From: Flavipsychrobacter sp.
GTDB lineage: Bacteria > Bacteroidota > Bacteroidia > Chitinophagales > Chitinophagaceae
Direction of reading: 5' to 3'
Length of the DNA stretch: 32,636 nt
NCBI GenBank assembly: GCA_025963465.1
Contig: JAOQAP010000112.1
Coordinates: 1 to 32,636, forward strand
The position numbers were made by a program, and so were the translations under genes. Shown one piece after another: positions 16,339 to 24,246 of this stretch (within the stretch, counting starts at the first letter, position 1; the number at the start of each line of letters is the position of its first letter). A model generated the notes under the pieces. The model searched no databases, had not been told where the DNA came from, and saw only the letters and a program-made list of their open reading frames with translations.

Positions 16339-16878
16339 ATGGACAATAAGCTGGAACAGCTCCAATACCCGATAGGCCGGTATGAACCACCTGTAGCAAT
16401 GACACCCGAACTGGCGAAGGAATGGATAGCTGTACTTGGCGCGCTGCCATCGTGGATGGACATATGCATAGAGAATATGGATGAGGAGCAACTAAGGGCG
16501 CCTTACCGCGAAGGCGGCTGGAATACCCAGCAGGTAGTGCACCACCTGGCAGACAGCCATATGAATGCCTATGTGCGGCTGAAACTGGCCCTTACCGAAG
16601 ATAACCCTATAGTAAAGCCCTATAACGAGCAGGCATGGGCGACACTGCCGGATACAGAAATAGTACCGGTGAATATATCTGTGACCATGCTGCATGCTAT
16701 GCACCGTCGTATGGTGGCATTGCTGCAAACATTATCCAATACAGACTGGGAACGCACCTATTTTCACCCTGAGCATAAACGTAAGTTCCCTATATGGGAA
16801 ATGATAGCTATGTATGCGTGGCACAGCCGCCATCATACCGAACATATCAGGAGATTGAGGGAGCGGATGGGTTGGTAA
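16339..16878 (+). CDS. YfiT/DinB-family putative bacillithiol S-transferase
   Basis: A 179-residue cytoplasmic four-helix protein. The N-terminal 'LQYPIGRYEPP' is the hallmark of YfiT (BstA) proteins, which belong to the DinB/YfiT metal-hydrolase-like superfamily. The three metal ligands align as His69 ('VVHHLADSH'), His162 and His166 ('WHSRHH'), with the same spacing (93 and 4) as His67/His160/His164 of B. subtilis YfiT. BstA attaches bacillithiol to electrophiles and drugs. The assignment implies that this organism makes bacillithiol, as some Bacteroidota do; bsh genes are not in the window. Length is standard for the family. Confidence 0.9.
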   Translation: MDNKLEQLQYPIGRYEPPVAMTPELAKEWIAVLGALPSWMDICIENMDEEQLRAPYREGGWNTQQVVHHLADSHMNAYVRLKLALTEDNPIVKPYNEQAWATLPDTEIVPVNISVTMLHAMHRRMVALLQTLSNTDWERTYFHPEHKRKFPIWEMIAMYAWHSRHHTEHIRRLRERMGW

Positions 16879-16919
16879 CGATAACATTGCATTAAAATAA
16901 ATAGTCTATTTATAATTTA

Positions 16920-16946
16920 TTGTTCAAAAAATACACCTTATCTTTA
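16920..16946 (+). promoter_or_regulatory. Possible promoter for the cytochrome-b-like/plsC pair
   Basis: TTG (16920-16922) and TATCTTTA (16939-16946) are separated by 16 nt. The -7 box differs from TAnnTTTG at one base and the spacer is short, as at 1441. It lies 24 nt before ATG 16970. Confidence 0.3.
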
Positions 16947-16969
16947 TTTCGGAAAAAATCATATCACAC

Positions 16970-17458
16970 ATGCAGTCGTATCTTTCAAGCTTCACCTACC
17001 TACACAGCATCCTTCGCTATTTTATTCTTTTGTTTGCCTTTATCGTGATGATACAAAGCCTTATGGGCATGGTGGGCAAAAAGAAATTCAAGCCTATCAA
17101 CAAGCAATCTGTGCTGGTATTGCTGATCTTTTGCGATCTGCAATTGCTATTAGGCGTTATGCTGTATTCTATGAGGGGCTATGCCAGCATGTTCAGCAGC
17201 GGAGATGTGATGAAAGATCCTGTGAAACGTTTCTGGGCAGTAGAACATGGTGTGGGTATGATCATAGCTATAGCGCTGGTGCATATAGGCTACAGCACTA
17301 CCAAAAAGCTGATGGATGACGACCGTAAGTTCAAAAAGATCTTCTGGTGCGTATTTTCTGCCCTCATCATTATTGCAGCCACTATACCATGGCAATGGAG
17401 AACACCGGGTGTAGGCCGTCCGAACATACCGTCCGTGCAGCTGATGAACGCCAGTTAA
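16970..17458 (+). CDS. Four-helix membrane protein, cytochrome-b-like
   Basis: A 162-residue integral membrane protein with four hydrophobic helices (about 12-32, 47-67, 92-110 and 123-140). Conserved-looking histidines are His12 ('LHSILRY'), His93 ('FWAVEHGVGM') and His105 ('ALVHIGYS'). They lie at membrane positions where they could ligate heme, which is why similar Bacteroidota proteins are often labelled cytochrome B; heme binding is not shown. The stop is 6 nt before the acyltransferase start, so the two form a tight operon. Confidence 0.75.
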   Translation: MQSYLSSFTYLHSILRYFILLFAFIVMIQSLMGMVGKKKFKPINKQSVLVLLIFCDLQLLLGVMLYSMRGYASMFSSGDVMKDPVKRFWAVEHGVGMIIAIALVHIGYSTTKKLMDDDRKFKKIFWCVFSALIIIAATIPWQWRTPGVGRPNIPSVQLMNAS

Positions 17459-17464
17459 CACTCT

Positions 17465-18202
17465 ATGGTAAGAAAAGTACTTCAGCCATTTTATACTGCT
17501 TATGTGATCATCACCTTTGCAGTGAGCATATTGCTGGCGTTCCCGTTCTTTGTACTCATCAGCCTCGGCAATAATGCCACTTCCCGCAAAGCTATTTATA
17601 CTATCATCCGCTATTGGTGCATAGGCTGGCTGTGGCTGATAGGCATGCCTGTGAAGATCATTGGGAAAAGACCGCGTACCGGGCGTTACGTCATAGTAGC
17701 CAATCACATTTCTTACCTGGATACGCTTATCATATTTCCCGGTATTCCGGGCTTCTTTCGTGCCCTGGGCAAGAAGGAGGTGTCCAAGATCCCTGTTGTT
17801 GGCTTTATCTACAAGCAGGTAGTGATCATGGTAGACAGGAGCAACCCGCACAGCCGCGCCAAGAGCCTGCGCCTGCTGTGGCGTGTGCTGAACAAAGAAG
17901 GTAATATCATCATTTTCCCGGAAGGTACATTTAATGAGACACCCGCTCCGCTCAAAGAATTTTATGATGGTGCTTTCCGCCTTGCTATCAATACGCAAAC
18001 ACCCATCTTTCCCATGATACTGCCTGATACTGTGCACCGCTGGCACTACAGCGCATGGTGGAAAATATGGCCGGGACGTAACCGCGTGGTCTATTTAGCC
18101 CCGGTACCAACCGATGGGATGAAAATGGAAGACCTGCCTCAGCTGAAGAAACAGGTTTATAACCTGATGGAAGCAGAATTAATAAAATATGCGATGAAAT
18201 GA
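17465..18202 (+). CDS. PlsC-type lysophospholipid/1-acylglycerol-3-phosphate acyltransferase
   Basis: A 245-residue membrane-associated acyltransferase. An N-terminal hydrophobic helix (about 10-35) and a second one (about 47-62) precede the catalytic HX4D motif (His81-Asp86 in 'NHISYLD'). The substrate-binding motif 'FPEGTF' (Glu153-Gly154-Thr155) and 'PIFPMILPDT' further on are in the correct order for PlsC. The enzyme would transfer a fatty acyl group to lysophosphatidate or a related lysolipid in phospholipid synthesis. It follows the cytochrome-b-like gene by 6 nt. The exact acceptor, including possible ornithine or glycine lipids in Bacteroidota, cannot be read here. Confidence 0.9.
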   Translation: MVRKVLQPFYTAYVIITFAVSILLAFPFFVLISLGNNATSRKAIYTIIRYWCIGWLWLIGMPVKIIGKRPRTGRYVIVANHISYLDTLIIFPGIPGFFRALGKKEVSKIPVVGFIYKQVVIMVDRSNPHSRAKSLRLLWRVLNKEGNIIIFPEGTFNETPAPLKEFYDGAFRLAINTQTPIFPMILPDTVHRWHYSAWWKIWPGRNRVVYLAPVPTDGMKMEDLPQLKKQVYNLMEAELIKYAMK

Positions 18203-18364
18203 CCTCTCCGTACTGAAAAAACAACAGTGGAATGTATGTAAACGAACTAAATTTTAATTATTGTTGTAAAAATTGGGATTTAATTATAAAAAATTCACCG
18301 AAAGTTCTATTTTTATCGCTGACAATCCATTTTCTCAAATTGTTAACTTGAATAAAAGGCTTAT

Positions 18365-19081
18365 ATGCAAAAAGGAATACTGAAAAATACCACGAAACTG
18401 ATGACGATATTGTTCGTTGTTCTCAGTTTTAATTCTTATGCCCAGGATATTGTGAAGATCAGGAACACGAATTACACTTCTTACTTTTCAAAGTCCCAGC
18501 ACATTCCAGCATTAGTAATTTATTCGTTAACTCCGGACATGTTCAATTGCCTGAAAACAAAGGGCGAAAATGGCATTACAATGGCTACTGACCCTCAGCT
18601 TCCTGAGTTTTCTTCTCTTAAAGATGACTACAACAACTCATTGTTTGACAATGCACAGATGATGGCTTCTGATGAGAATACCTGTGATAAAGATGCCTTT
18701 GTAGAAAGCTACTACTACACGAACATGATGCCTATGCCAAAGAACCTGCACAAGGCCCTATGGGAAAAGCTGCATGAGAAAGAAATAGTAAAAGCTAAGA
18801 AATTCAAGAAAGTAAAAGTGTTTGCAGGCACAGTAGGCCGCAACTGGGTAATAGGCCGTGATAATAACGTGATAGTACCTGAATGGTGCTGGAAGGTGAT
18901 CTACATACCAAGCACTGACGAATACCTGTGCTACCAGTTCCATAACATAGAGCCATACACTTCAAAAGACAAGCTGGCTAACCACAAGGTTGATATCAGC
19001 ACTATAGAATCACTGGCTGGTGTGCATTTCGTAAACGGTGTAATATCTGCACCATACGTTACCAGCACTCCTAACAACTAA
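18365..19081 (+). CDS. Secreted NUC1-fold protein lacking nuclease catalytic residues
   Basis: A 238-residue protein with a signal peptide (about 1-27, 'SFNSYAQ'). Residues about 50-200 follow the DNA/RNA non-specific endonuclease (NUC1) pattern: 'LPEFSSLKDDYNNSLFD', 'ESYYYTNMMPMPKNLHKALW', 'VKVFAGTVG' and 'VIVPEWCWKVIY'. The catalytic DRGH motif is replaced by Asp95-Asn96-Ala97-Gln98. Aligned by eye to Serratia nuclease, the metal-binding Asn119 becomes His129 and Glu127 becomes His137, while the structural Trp (Trp133) and the 'TN..P' segment remain. It should therefore be inactive as a nuclease, or carry a different metal site. It stands alone between a 160-nt AT-rich gap and a strong terminator. 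Confidence 0.75.
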   Translation: MQKGILKNTTKLMTILFVVLSFNSYAQDIVKIRNTNYTSYFSKSQHIPALVIYSLTPDMFNCLKTKGENGITMATDPQLPEFSSLKDDYNNSLFDNAQMMASDENTCDKDAFVESYYYTNMMPMPKNLHKALWEKLHEKEIVKAKKFKKVKVFAGTVGRNWVIGRDNNVIVPEWCWKVIYIPSTDEYLCYQFHNIEPYTSKDKLANHKVDISTIESLAGVHFVNGVISAPYVTSTPNN

Positions 19082-19103
19082 GTTTTTCAGACCTCGTTTA
19101 TAG

Positions 19104-19130
19104 AGCCCCCGATCATCGGGGGCTTTTTTT
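19104..19130 (+). terminator. Intrinsic terminator after the NUC1-like gene
   Basis: A GC-rich stem, AGCCCCCG with CGGGGGCT and loop ATCAT, is followed by seven T's. It lies 22 nt past the stop. Confidence 0.92.
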
Positions 19131-19168
19131 ATGCCTATGGTCTATTCCCTCAGCTTATAATTCTGCGT

Positions 19169-19198
19169 AAAAAATACTGCCGCACATGTGCGGCAGTA
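19169..19198 (-). terminator. Minus-strand terminator formed by a perfect 24-nt palindrome
   Basis: Positions 19175-19198 are a perfect palindrome with core CCGCACATGTGCGG. On the minus strand it is followed by six T's (A's at 19169-19174), so it reads as an intrinsic terminator for the small minus-strand gene that ends at 19273. Confidence 0.8.
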
Positions 19199-19272
19199 GC
19201 ATATTATTTACAGATGATCATCATCCTTCTAAGGAAGAACAGGCATCATTATATCAAAGTTTATTTTAGTAA

Positions 19273-19461
19273 TTATGCAGACAAGCGGTATTGTGGCGCT
19301 GCAAGATCAAGCAACGTTTTCTGTATGTGATTCTTCACTACACGGCTGCGCGATATAGCGAATGTTGCGCTTAATAAAGTTTGTAAGGAAACCTCAGTCG
19401 GGTGTTCCAATATCTTAAGTGCTTTGTTCTTGCTGAAGTATGTTACGGCTCTCTTGTTCAT
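19273..19461 (-). CDS. Small basic hypothetical protein
   Basis: A 62-residue reading frame that starts 'MNKRAVTYFSKNKALKIL' and is basic, with no signal peptide or membrane helix. No family is recognised. It is supported by a dedicated minus-strand terminator about 75 nt downstream of its stop and by the lack of any competing gene on the other strand. Nothing convincing as a promoter is visible upstream. It could be a small regulatory or ribosome-associated protein, or a spurious frame over a non-coding RNA that uses the same terminator. Confidence 0.5.
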   Translation of the reverse strand: MNKRAVTYFSKNKALKILEHPTEVSLQTLLSATFAISRSRVVKNHIQKTLLDLAAPQYRLSA

Positions 19462-19673
19462 AGGAGTTTCTTTTTTCTACAGTAATACAAAAGGTGTGCC
19501 AGACGATGTTAATGAACGTTTTTTAGGTACATATACCTGCCAAAACCGGCTATAAAAGCGGAAAAACAATTTTGAATTTAACTTAAAATTAATGGTTGTG
19601 TTTTCAGCTGACAGGAAATGCCGGGTGAACACATTACCCAATTTGTGGAAGGCTATTCCTTTTTGTAGAATAT

Positions 19674-19892
19674 CTATTCACCCAGGCTCTGCAGATACAG
19701 ATCCTCTACTTTCTTTCGTGCCCATGGAGTGGCACGTAAAAACTTCAGGCTGGACTTTATACTTGGGTTTTCGTAGAAACAATTGATACGAACACGCTCA
19801 TTCATTACCTCCCAGCCATAGTGAGCAACGAGGTGATTGAGTATCTGCTCCAGCGTAATGCCATGCAGCGGATTATTGGGTTGTGCAGACAA
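19674..19892 (-). CDS. VF530-family (DUF2132) DNA-binding protein
   Basis: A 72-residue protein that closely matches the VF530/DUF2132 pattern: '[18 protein letters not shown]' at 5-22, 'HYGWEVM', '[18 protein letters not shown]' and '[13 protein letters not shown]'. The family has a small helical fold proposed, from structure, to bind DNA; the target is unknown. It begins 21 nt after the thioredoxin stop on the same strand, so the two are probably one transcript. The 212-nt gap downstream (19462-19673) holds no gene I can support. Confidence 0.9.
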   Translation of the reverse strand: MSAQPNNPLHGITLEQILNHLVAHYGWEVMNERVRINCFYENPSIKSSLKFLRATPWARKKVEDLYLQSLGE

Positions 19893-19912
19893 ATTTCCGG
19901 TTTTGGTGATGC

Positions 19913-20341
19913 TTATTTTTTTATTGCCTGCTGACCGAATTGTATCAGCTCGGCGGCGGTCAGGTATCCAAGTGAAGTGGTGAGTATATTACCCTTCTCA
20001 TCCAGTATGAATAATGCAGGATAGCCTTCTATTTTAAATTTCTGTGCGAGCATAATTCCATCCCCTACCTCGCCATCAAATGACGTGCTTATAAAATGGT
20101 CGTTGAAATATGCTCCGGCATCTTTATCGGTAAATGATTCTTTCTTCAGCTTTTTGCACGGGCCGCACCACGATGCATAAATATCGAGGAAGATAGGCTT
20201 GTGTTCCGCTTTCGCTTTTGCCAATACTTCATTCCATGTTTTATCATAGAATTTAATGCCTCCTTCTTTGGGAGGTGCGCACTTTGCTGCCATAAGTACA
20301 ACGACAAGTAAAACGGGTATCAGCAATAATATCTTCTTCAT
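19913..20341 (-). CDS. Periplasmic thioredoxin-fold protein
   Basis: A 142-residue protein with an N-terminal hydrophobic segment (about 4-19) serving as signal or anchor. Cys21 follows Lys20, so it does not match a standard lipobox. The thioredoxin active site Trp58-Cys59-Gly60-Pro61-Cys62-Lys63 is intact and the cis-Pro is Pro108 ('[10 protein letters not shown]'). The '[18 protein letters not shown]' start is typical of DsbD-gamma/thioredoxin_7-like proteins that act on periplasmic disulfides. It leads a two-gene unit with the VF530 protein. Confidence 0.9.
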   Translation of the reverse strand: MKKILLLIPVLLVVVLMAAKCAPPKEGGIKFYDKTWNEVLAKAKAEHKPIFLDIYASWCGPCKKLKKESFTDKDAGAYFNDHFISTSFDGEVGDGIMLAQKFKIEGYPALFILDEKGNILTTSLGYLTAAELIQFGQQAIKK

Positions 20342-20405
20342 AATGTGGAGATTGATGGTTTAAAAATACTACTATAATCCTTTATTCCTAAAAAGCGTGC
20401 CCTTG

Positions 20406-22193
20406 TTAATTTATAATACCCATCTGGCGCATGAGTATAGTCGCATTGTTAGATGTGGAGCCACCGGGTTTCAACTTAAAATCGAATGACAGTCCGTTTT
20501 GTTCCACTTTACTTTCAAAGCTATAGTTGCTTACTTTACCCGGGTAGTTTTGTTCCATATCGCACAGGCCTGTATCGTGCGTAGCTACAATGCCTATAGC
20601 ATGAAAGGTGAGCAGGGTCTCTACAATAGAGCGGGTGCCCTGTTGCTTATCTGTAGAGTTGGTGCCGCGTAAGGGCTCGTCAAGCAATACAAGGAAAGGA
20701 TGAGGCGATGCACGCACTTTGTCCATTATTGTCTTGATACGATTGAGCTCTGCACGGAAGTACGAAATATCGTCCTGCACAGAATCTGTGATGCGCATGG
20801 AAGTATACAAGTCCAGCAGGGGCATAGTAAGCTCTTCCGCCGGTAGTGGTAGTCCCGTATTACACAATACGTTGCTCACACCAAGGGTTCGTATAAATGT
20901 ACTTTTCCCGGTCATGTTGGCACCTGTGAGCAGGTAGAACTGCTCCTGCCTGCCTATGCTTACATTATTACCTATAGCGGTCTTTGGAGCCAACAACGGG
21001 TGACGAAGGTTTCGGGCTGTTATCTCTGTACCGGTTGTGGTGATCCGGGGGTATGTATTACCGGGATTATTGAAAGCATATACCGCACAGCTAACATAGA
21101 CATCAAAGTCTATCGAATCATTTATAGCCTCCTGCAAAACATCTTTGTGCTTTTTGCGCCAGCTTTCCAATCTCAGCAGGCAGTACAGGTCGAACAAGAA
21201 CAGCGAATTCAACGGCGGGCCGAGAAAAACATTTTCCCGGCTGTCAAACAGGCGTATCAGGCTCTTGAAGCGGGCAATGTGCACTAAAGAACTTTTAGCA
21301 TTGGTAGCAGCCCGCTGCAGTGTTGCGGTTTTAAAGTTGACCGGCGCTATTTTCTCCAGTAAATGCTCCAGCTTATCTATAAACTGTTCCCCGTTACCCA
21401 CCTGTACAATAGCCGGCTTTATCTTTTTCTGAAAAATGCCCAGTATCGTCCAGTTGATGACTACCAGGAGGCCAAATCCGGGGAACAACCCACCGGTAAT
21501 TACAGAATAAACAATACAGGCTACAGACAGTGCAGGCATTAATACAGCCAGAGTGCGAATAATGTTGCTGTTGATGAACATGTCCTCTTCCTGCAGCCAT
21601 TTTTCCAGCCTTGGCCTGTCTTTAGGGTCTTCCGGTTCCATGCTACCTGCCACCCTGAACTGTTGCAGCAGATCGGGCAATGTTGCAAGCTCACTGACCA
21701 CTTCCTGCCGTTCTGTGATCTGCTCCTTTTTCAATATTATGGATGACAGGCGGGCGGCAAGTGCTGTGGTACCGCCAATAGTCACGATACGGCACAACAT
21801 CTGGTAAACGGAACCCTTTCCAAAAATATCGAGATCGTAAGAATACGGATGTGATATATCTGTAAATTGCCCACCATCTGGAAGCATGCTGAAATCGCCT
21901 TCGAGCGCTTTTAGCTCATTGTCAATAATGGAAAGATGTAGCTGATAGAGCCTTTTTTGCTCTGAAAGATGCTGATGTATGCGCACCAGCACGAGAAATA
22001 ATGCAAAAACAGCACATACAGCCCACCAATATCCACTATTGTGGCTTTTTATTACCCATATAGCCAGAACGATATCCGCTATTATCACCCATAAACGAAG
22101 CATGGCTATGCGGTTTCCGGTTTGGGTCGTTTTGGCGAGTAAATGAGAAAAATGTTCTTTTTGCTGATTATAATATTGGGCAGGTGACAACAT
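20406..22193 (-). CDS. Membrane-anchored MutS-domain (domain V) ATPase
   Basis: A 595-residue protein with a C-terminal MutS-type ABC ATPase: Walker A 'LTGANMTGKSTFIRTLG' near residues 420-437 and Walker B plus D-loop 'LVLLDEPLRGTNSTDKQ' near 500-516, with 'ATHDTGL' beyond. The MutS mismatch-recognition and connector domains are absent. Instead the N-terminal part has two membrane helices near 28-70 and two more near 205-250, with a helical core between. This architecture recurs in Bacteroidota and is annotated as MutS-like, but mismatch repair is unlikely for a membrane protein. The ATPase call is firm; the biological role is unknown. Confidence 0.88.
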   Translation of the reverse strand: MLSPAQYYNQQKEHFSHLLAKTTQTGNRIAMLRLWVIIADIVLAIWVIKSHNSGYWWAVCAVFALFLVLVRIHQHLSEQKRLYQLHLSIIDNELKALEGDFSMLPDGGQFTDISHPYSYDLDIFGKGSVYQMLCRIVTIGGTTALAARLSSIILKKEQITERQEVVSELATLPDLLQQFRVAGSMEPEDPKDRPRLEKWLQEEDMFINSNIIRTLAVLMPALSVACIVYSVITGGLFPGFGLLVVINWTILGIFQKKIKPAIVQVGNGEQFIDKLEHLLEKIAPVNFKTATLQRAATNAKSSLVHIARFKSLIRLFDSRENVFLGPPLNSLFLFDLYCLLRLESWRKKHKDVLQEAINDSIDFDVYVSCAVYAFNNPGNTYPRITTTGTEITARNLRHPLLAPKTAIGNNVSIGRQEQFYLLTGANMTGKSTFIRTLGVSNVLCNTGLPLPAEELTMPLLDLYTSMRITDSVQDDISYFRAELNRIKTIMDKVRASPHPFLVLLDEPLRGTNSTDKQQGTRSIVETLLTFHAIGIVATHDTGLCDMEQNYPGKVSNYSFESKVEQNGLSFDFKLKPGGSTSNNATILMRQMGIIN

Positions 22194-22365
22194 AAGGGCG
22201 AAAAGCTACGAAATATAGTTGAACAGTGATTTGCTTAATGATGAGTTTCCCCTGAAACCTACTTAATGATAGTTCAGTGCTATGAATACAAATGTATCAT
22301 AATTATTATATTATATAGCATCGAGCACGATTACATATAATTTTAACATATAACATGGTAATAGC

Positions 22366-22396
22366 TTTGGATTTCAGGATTATTTAATTACTTTTC
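22366..22396 (+). promoter_or_regulatory. Promoter of the T9SS type A protein gene
   Basis: TTTG (22366-22369), a 19-nt spacer and TACTTTTC (22389-22396; one mismatch to TAnnTTTG) fit the Bacteroidota consensus. The expected leader is about 80 nt before ATG 22483. The rest of the 22194-22482 gap is AT-rich with no gene. Confidence 0.6.
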
Positions 22397-22482
22397 GCAA
22401 TAATTCGCCATGGCCCAGCTGTGACGAAGTGTGTTTTTATCCACATAATTCTAATTAACAGTAAAATAAAACCAGTAATAGT

Positions 22483-24183
22483 ATGAGACGAATGCTACTT
22501 TTTTGCGGCACTTTAATACTTGGCTTTTCAGCATCGGCGCAGCCGGTGAACAATATACCGGTGTTTGTAAATGGCAACTCGCAGGCATTATCAGTTTGCC
22601 AGAATTCAATGGCTACATCTGTAGATACTATGCTCGCCATCAATGATGCAGATGCAGGACAAACAGAAACATGGATCATTACCAATGCACCATCGAATGG
22701 TACTGTGGGCGGTTTTGTGACCAGCACTACTTCTACCGGCGGCACTATATATCCTTCAGGTCTTACTTACACACCTACAACAGGTTTTGCAGGTGCGGAC
22801 AGTTTTACTGTACAGATATTTGATGGTTTTGATACTGCTACTTCTACCATATTCGTAGAGGTGAAAGCATTGCCTACACTTAGCAGCACACTTACTGCAG
22901 ATACTATCTGTAACGGTTCGGTATTCAGCTATACACCAACCAGCGCTTTCCCCGGAGCCACTTTTGAATGGGAGCGCCTGTTCACAGGAGGCATCTCTAA
23001 TCCACTGGCTAGCGGCATTGATAACCCAATGGAAGTACTGACAAATACTACTTACTATACACTGGCGGTTACTTACACTTATACGATAACAGCTAATGGC
23101 TGCAGCAACAACCAGAACGTAATAGTGAACGTGAACCCAATGCCAACGCTGTCATCTGATGCTGCTGATACAATATGCAGCGGTGCTACATTCAGTTACA
23201 TACCTACAGCAGGCCTGGGAGGTACTACCTTCACATGGTCGCGTGCAGCAATTGCAGGTATTACACCGGGTGCATCATCAGGCACAGGCAACATCAGCGA
23301 AATGCTGACAAACACGACAAGCTCAACACTGACCGCTACCTATGTTTATACACTTACAGCGGTTGGCTGCACAAGCACTGCAAACGTAATGGTATCAGTA
23401 GACCCTGAGCCAACTATCAGCGCAATTACCAGCTCTGCATCCTCTACATTATGCTCAGGCACGAACAACCAGCTTTTTGGCGCAACAATTGCACCACCGG
23501 CAGGCGTAACTTATCGCTGGAGCGCTATCAATGCTACTATAGTGGCTACAGGTAACAGCGGACAATACACTATTGTTAACTTCCCTCACTCCGGTATCGC
23601 AACTATCAAGCTTACAGCTACTGTATCAGGCTCAGGCTGCGTAAGCACACAGTCTGTAAGTGTGACCGTAAGCTCAAGTGTAGCACCTACAGGTAAAGTA
23701 GTTTACTTCAACAAGCAGTTCGTATACCTTGACAATAACGTAGACAGCTATCAGTGGGGCTATGATGATGCAGCGACATTCGCATCTACAGATTTTAAGA
23801 ATGAAGTATTCCAGAGCTACCCTGTCAGCAATCCTGACATGAACAATAAGCTGTACTGGGTAAAAACTTCAAAGAGTGGCTGCACTCAAAAAACATACTA
23901 CAACACATTGCTTGGAGTTAAGAACATGCAGGCAGGTAACAATACAAGCCTTACAGTATATCCTAACCCGGCAAAGAGCATTGTAAGCGTAGCTATCAAC
24001 GGCGCAAACAACGGCACTACTGAAGTATCATTGATCAACATGCTGGGCCAGACTGTACAGACATGGTCAGGTACTGCAAACAATATGGAATTTGATGTTA
24101 CCGGTATTCCAGCAGGCGCTTATATAGTTAGCTGCTCACAGGATAATGTAAAAATTGCTACTGCCCGTTTTATTAAAAACTAA
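22483..24183 (+). CDS. Secreted PKD-like repeat protein with T9SS type A sorting domain
   Basis: A 566-residue exported protein: signal peptide (1-19, 'GFSASAQ'), an Ig/cadherin-like domain (about 25-125, with 'YTPTTGFAGADSFTVQIFD'), then three PKD-like modules starting near 129, 219 and 309. The first two share the frame 'PTLSS...DTIC.G..FSY.PT' and 'EVLTNTT/EMLTNTT'. A type A C-terminal domain (about 488-566) begins 'LTVYPNPAKSIVSV' and ends 'ARFIKN'. The domain targets the protein to T9SS for surface anchoring. Role is likely adhesive or structural. An OmpA-family gene follows 63 nt downstream and may be co-transcribed. Confidence 0.92.
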   Translation: MRRMLLFCGTLILGFSASAQPVNNIPVFVNGNSQALSVCQNSMATSVDTMLAINDADAGQTETWIITNAPSNGTVGGFVTSTTSTGGTIYPSGLTYTPTTGFAGADSFTVQIFDGFDTATSTIFVEVKALPTLSSTLTADTICNGSVFSYTPTSAFPGATFEWERLFTGGISNPLASGIDNPMEVLTNTTYYTLAVTYTYTITANGCSNNQNVIVNVNPMPTLSSDAADTICSGATFSYIPTAGLGGTTFTWSRAAIAGITPGASSGTGNISEMLTNTTSSTLTATYVYTLTAVGCTSTANVMVSVDPEPTISAITSSASSTLCSGTNNQLFGATIAPPAGVTYRWSAINATIVATGNSGQYTIVNFPHSGIATIKLTATVSGSGCVSTQSVSVTVSSSVAPTGKVVYFNKQFVYLDNNVDSYQWGYDDAATFASTDFKNEVFQSYPVSNPDMNNKLYWVKTSKSGCTQKTYYNTLLGVKNMQAGNNTSLTVYPNPAKSIVSVAINGANNGTTEVSLINMLGQTVQTWSGTANNMEFDVTGIPAGAYIVSCSQDNVKIATARFIKN

Positions 24184-24246
24184 CAACTAAGTAACAAGAA
24201 GCAAAGCACTACGGTGCGCTGCCACTGAACTTTAAAACAATATTTG

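Noticed and set aside
17150-18046. A 298-codon open frame on the minus strand
   Set aside because: It lies opposite the cytochrome-b-like and PlsC genes, which have clear motifs, and its translation has no recognisable domain.
19175-19198. The perfect 24-nt palindrome as an operator or attachment site
   Set aside because: The six-base A-run on one side makes it a standard minus-strand terminator, and no integrase or regulator is adjacent.
18365-22193. A defence island (nuclease-like protein, thioredoxin, VF530 and MutS-like ATPase)
   Set aside because: The nuclease-like protein is secreted and lacks catalytic residues, the genes lie in separate transcription units, and none belongs to a known antiphage system.
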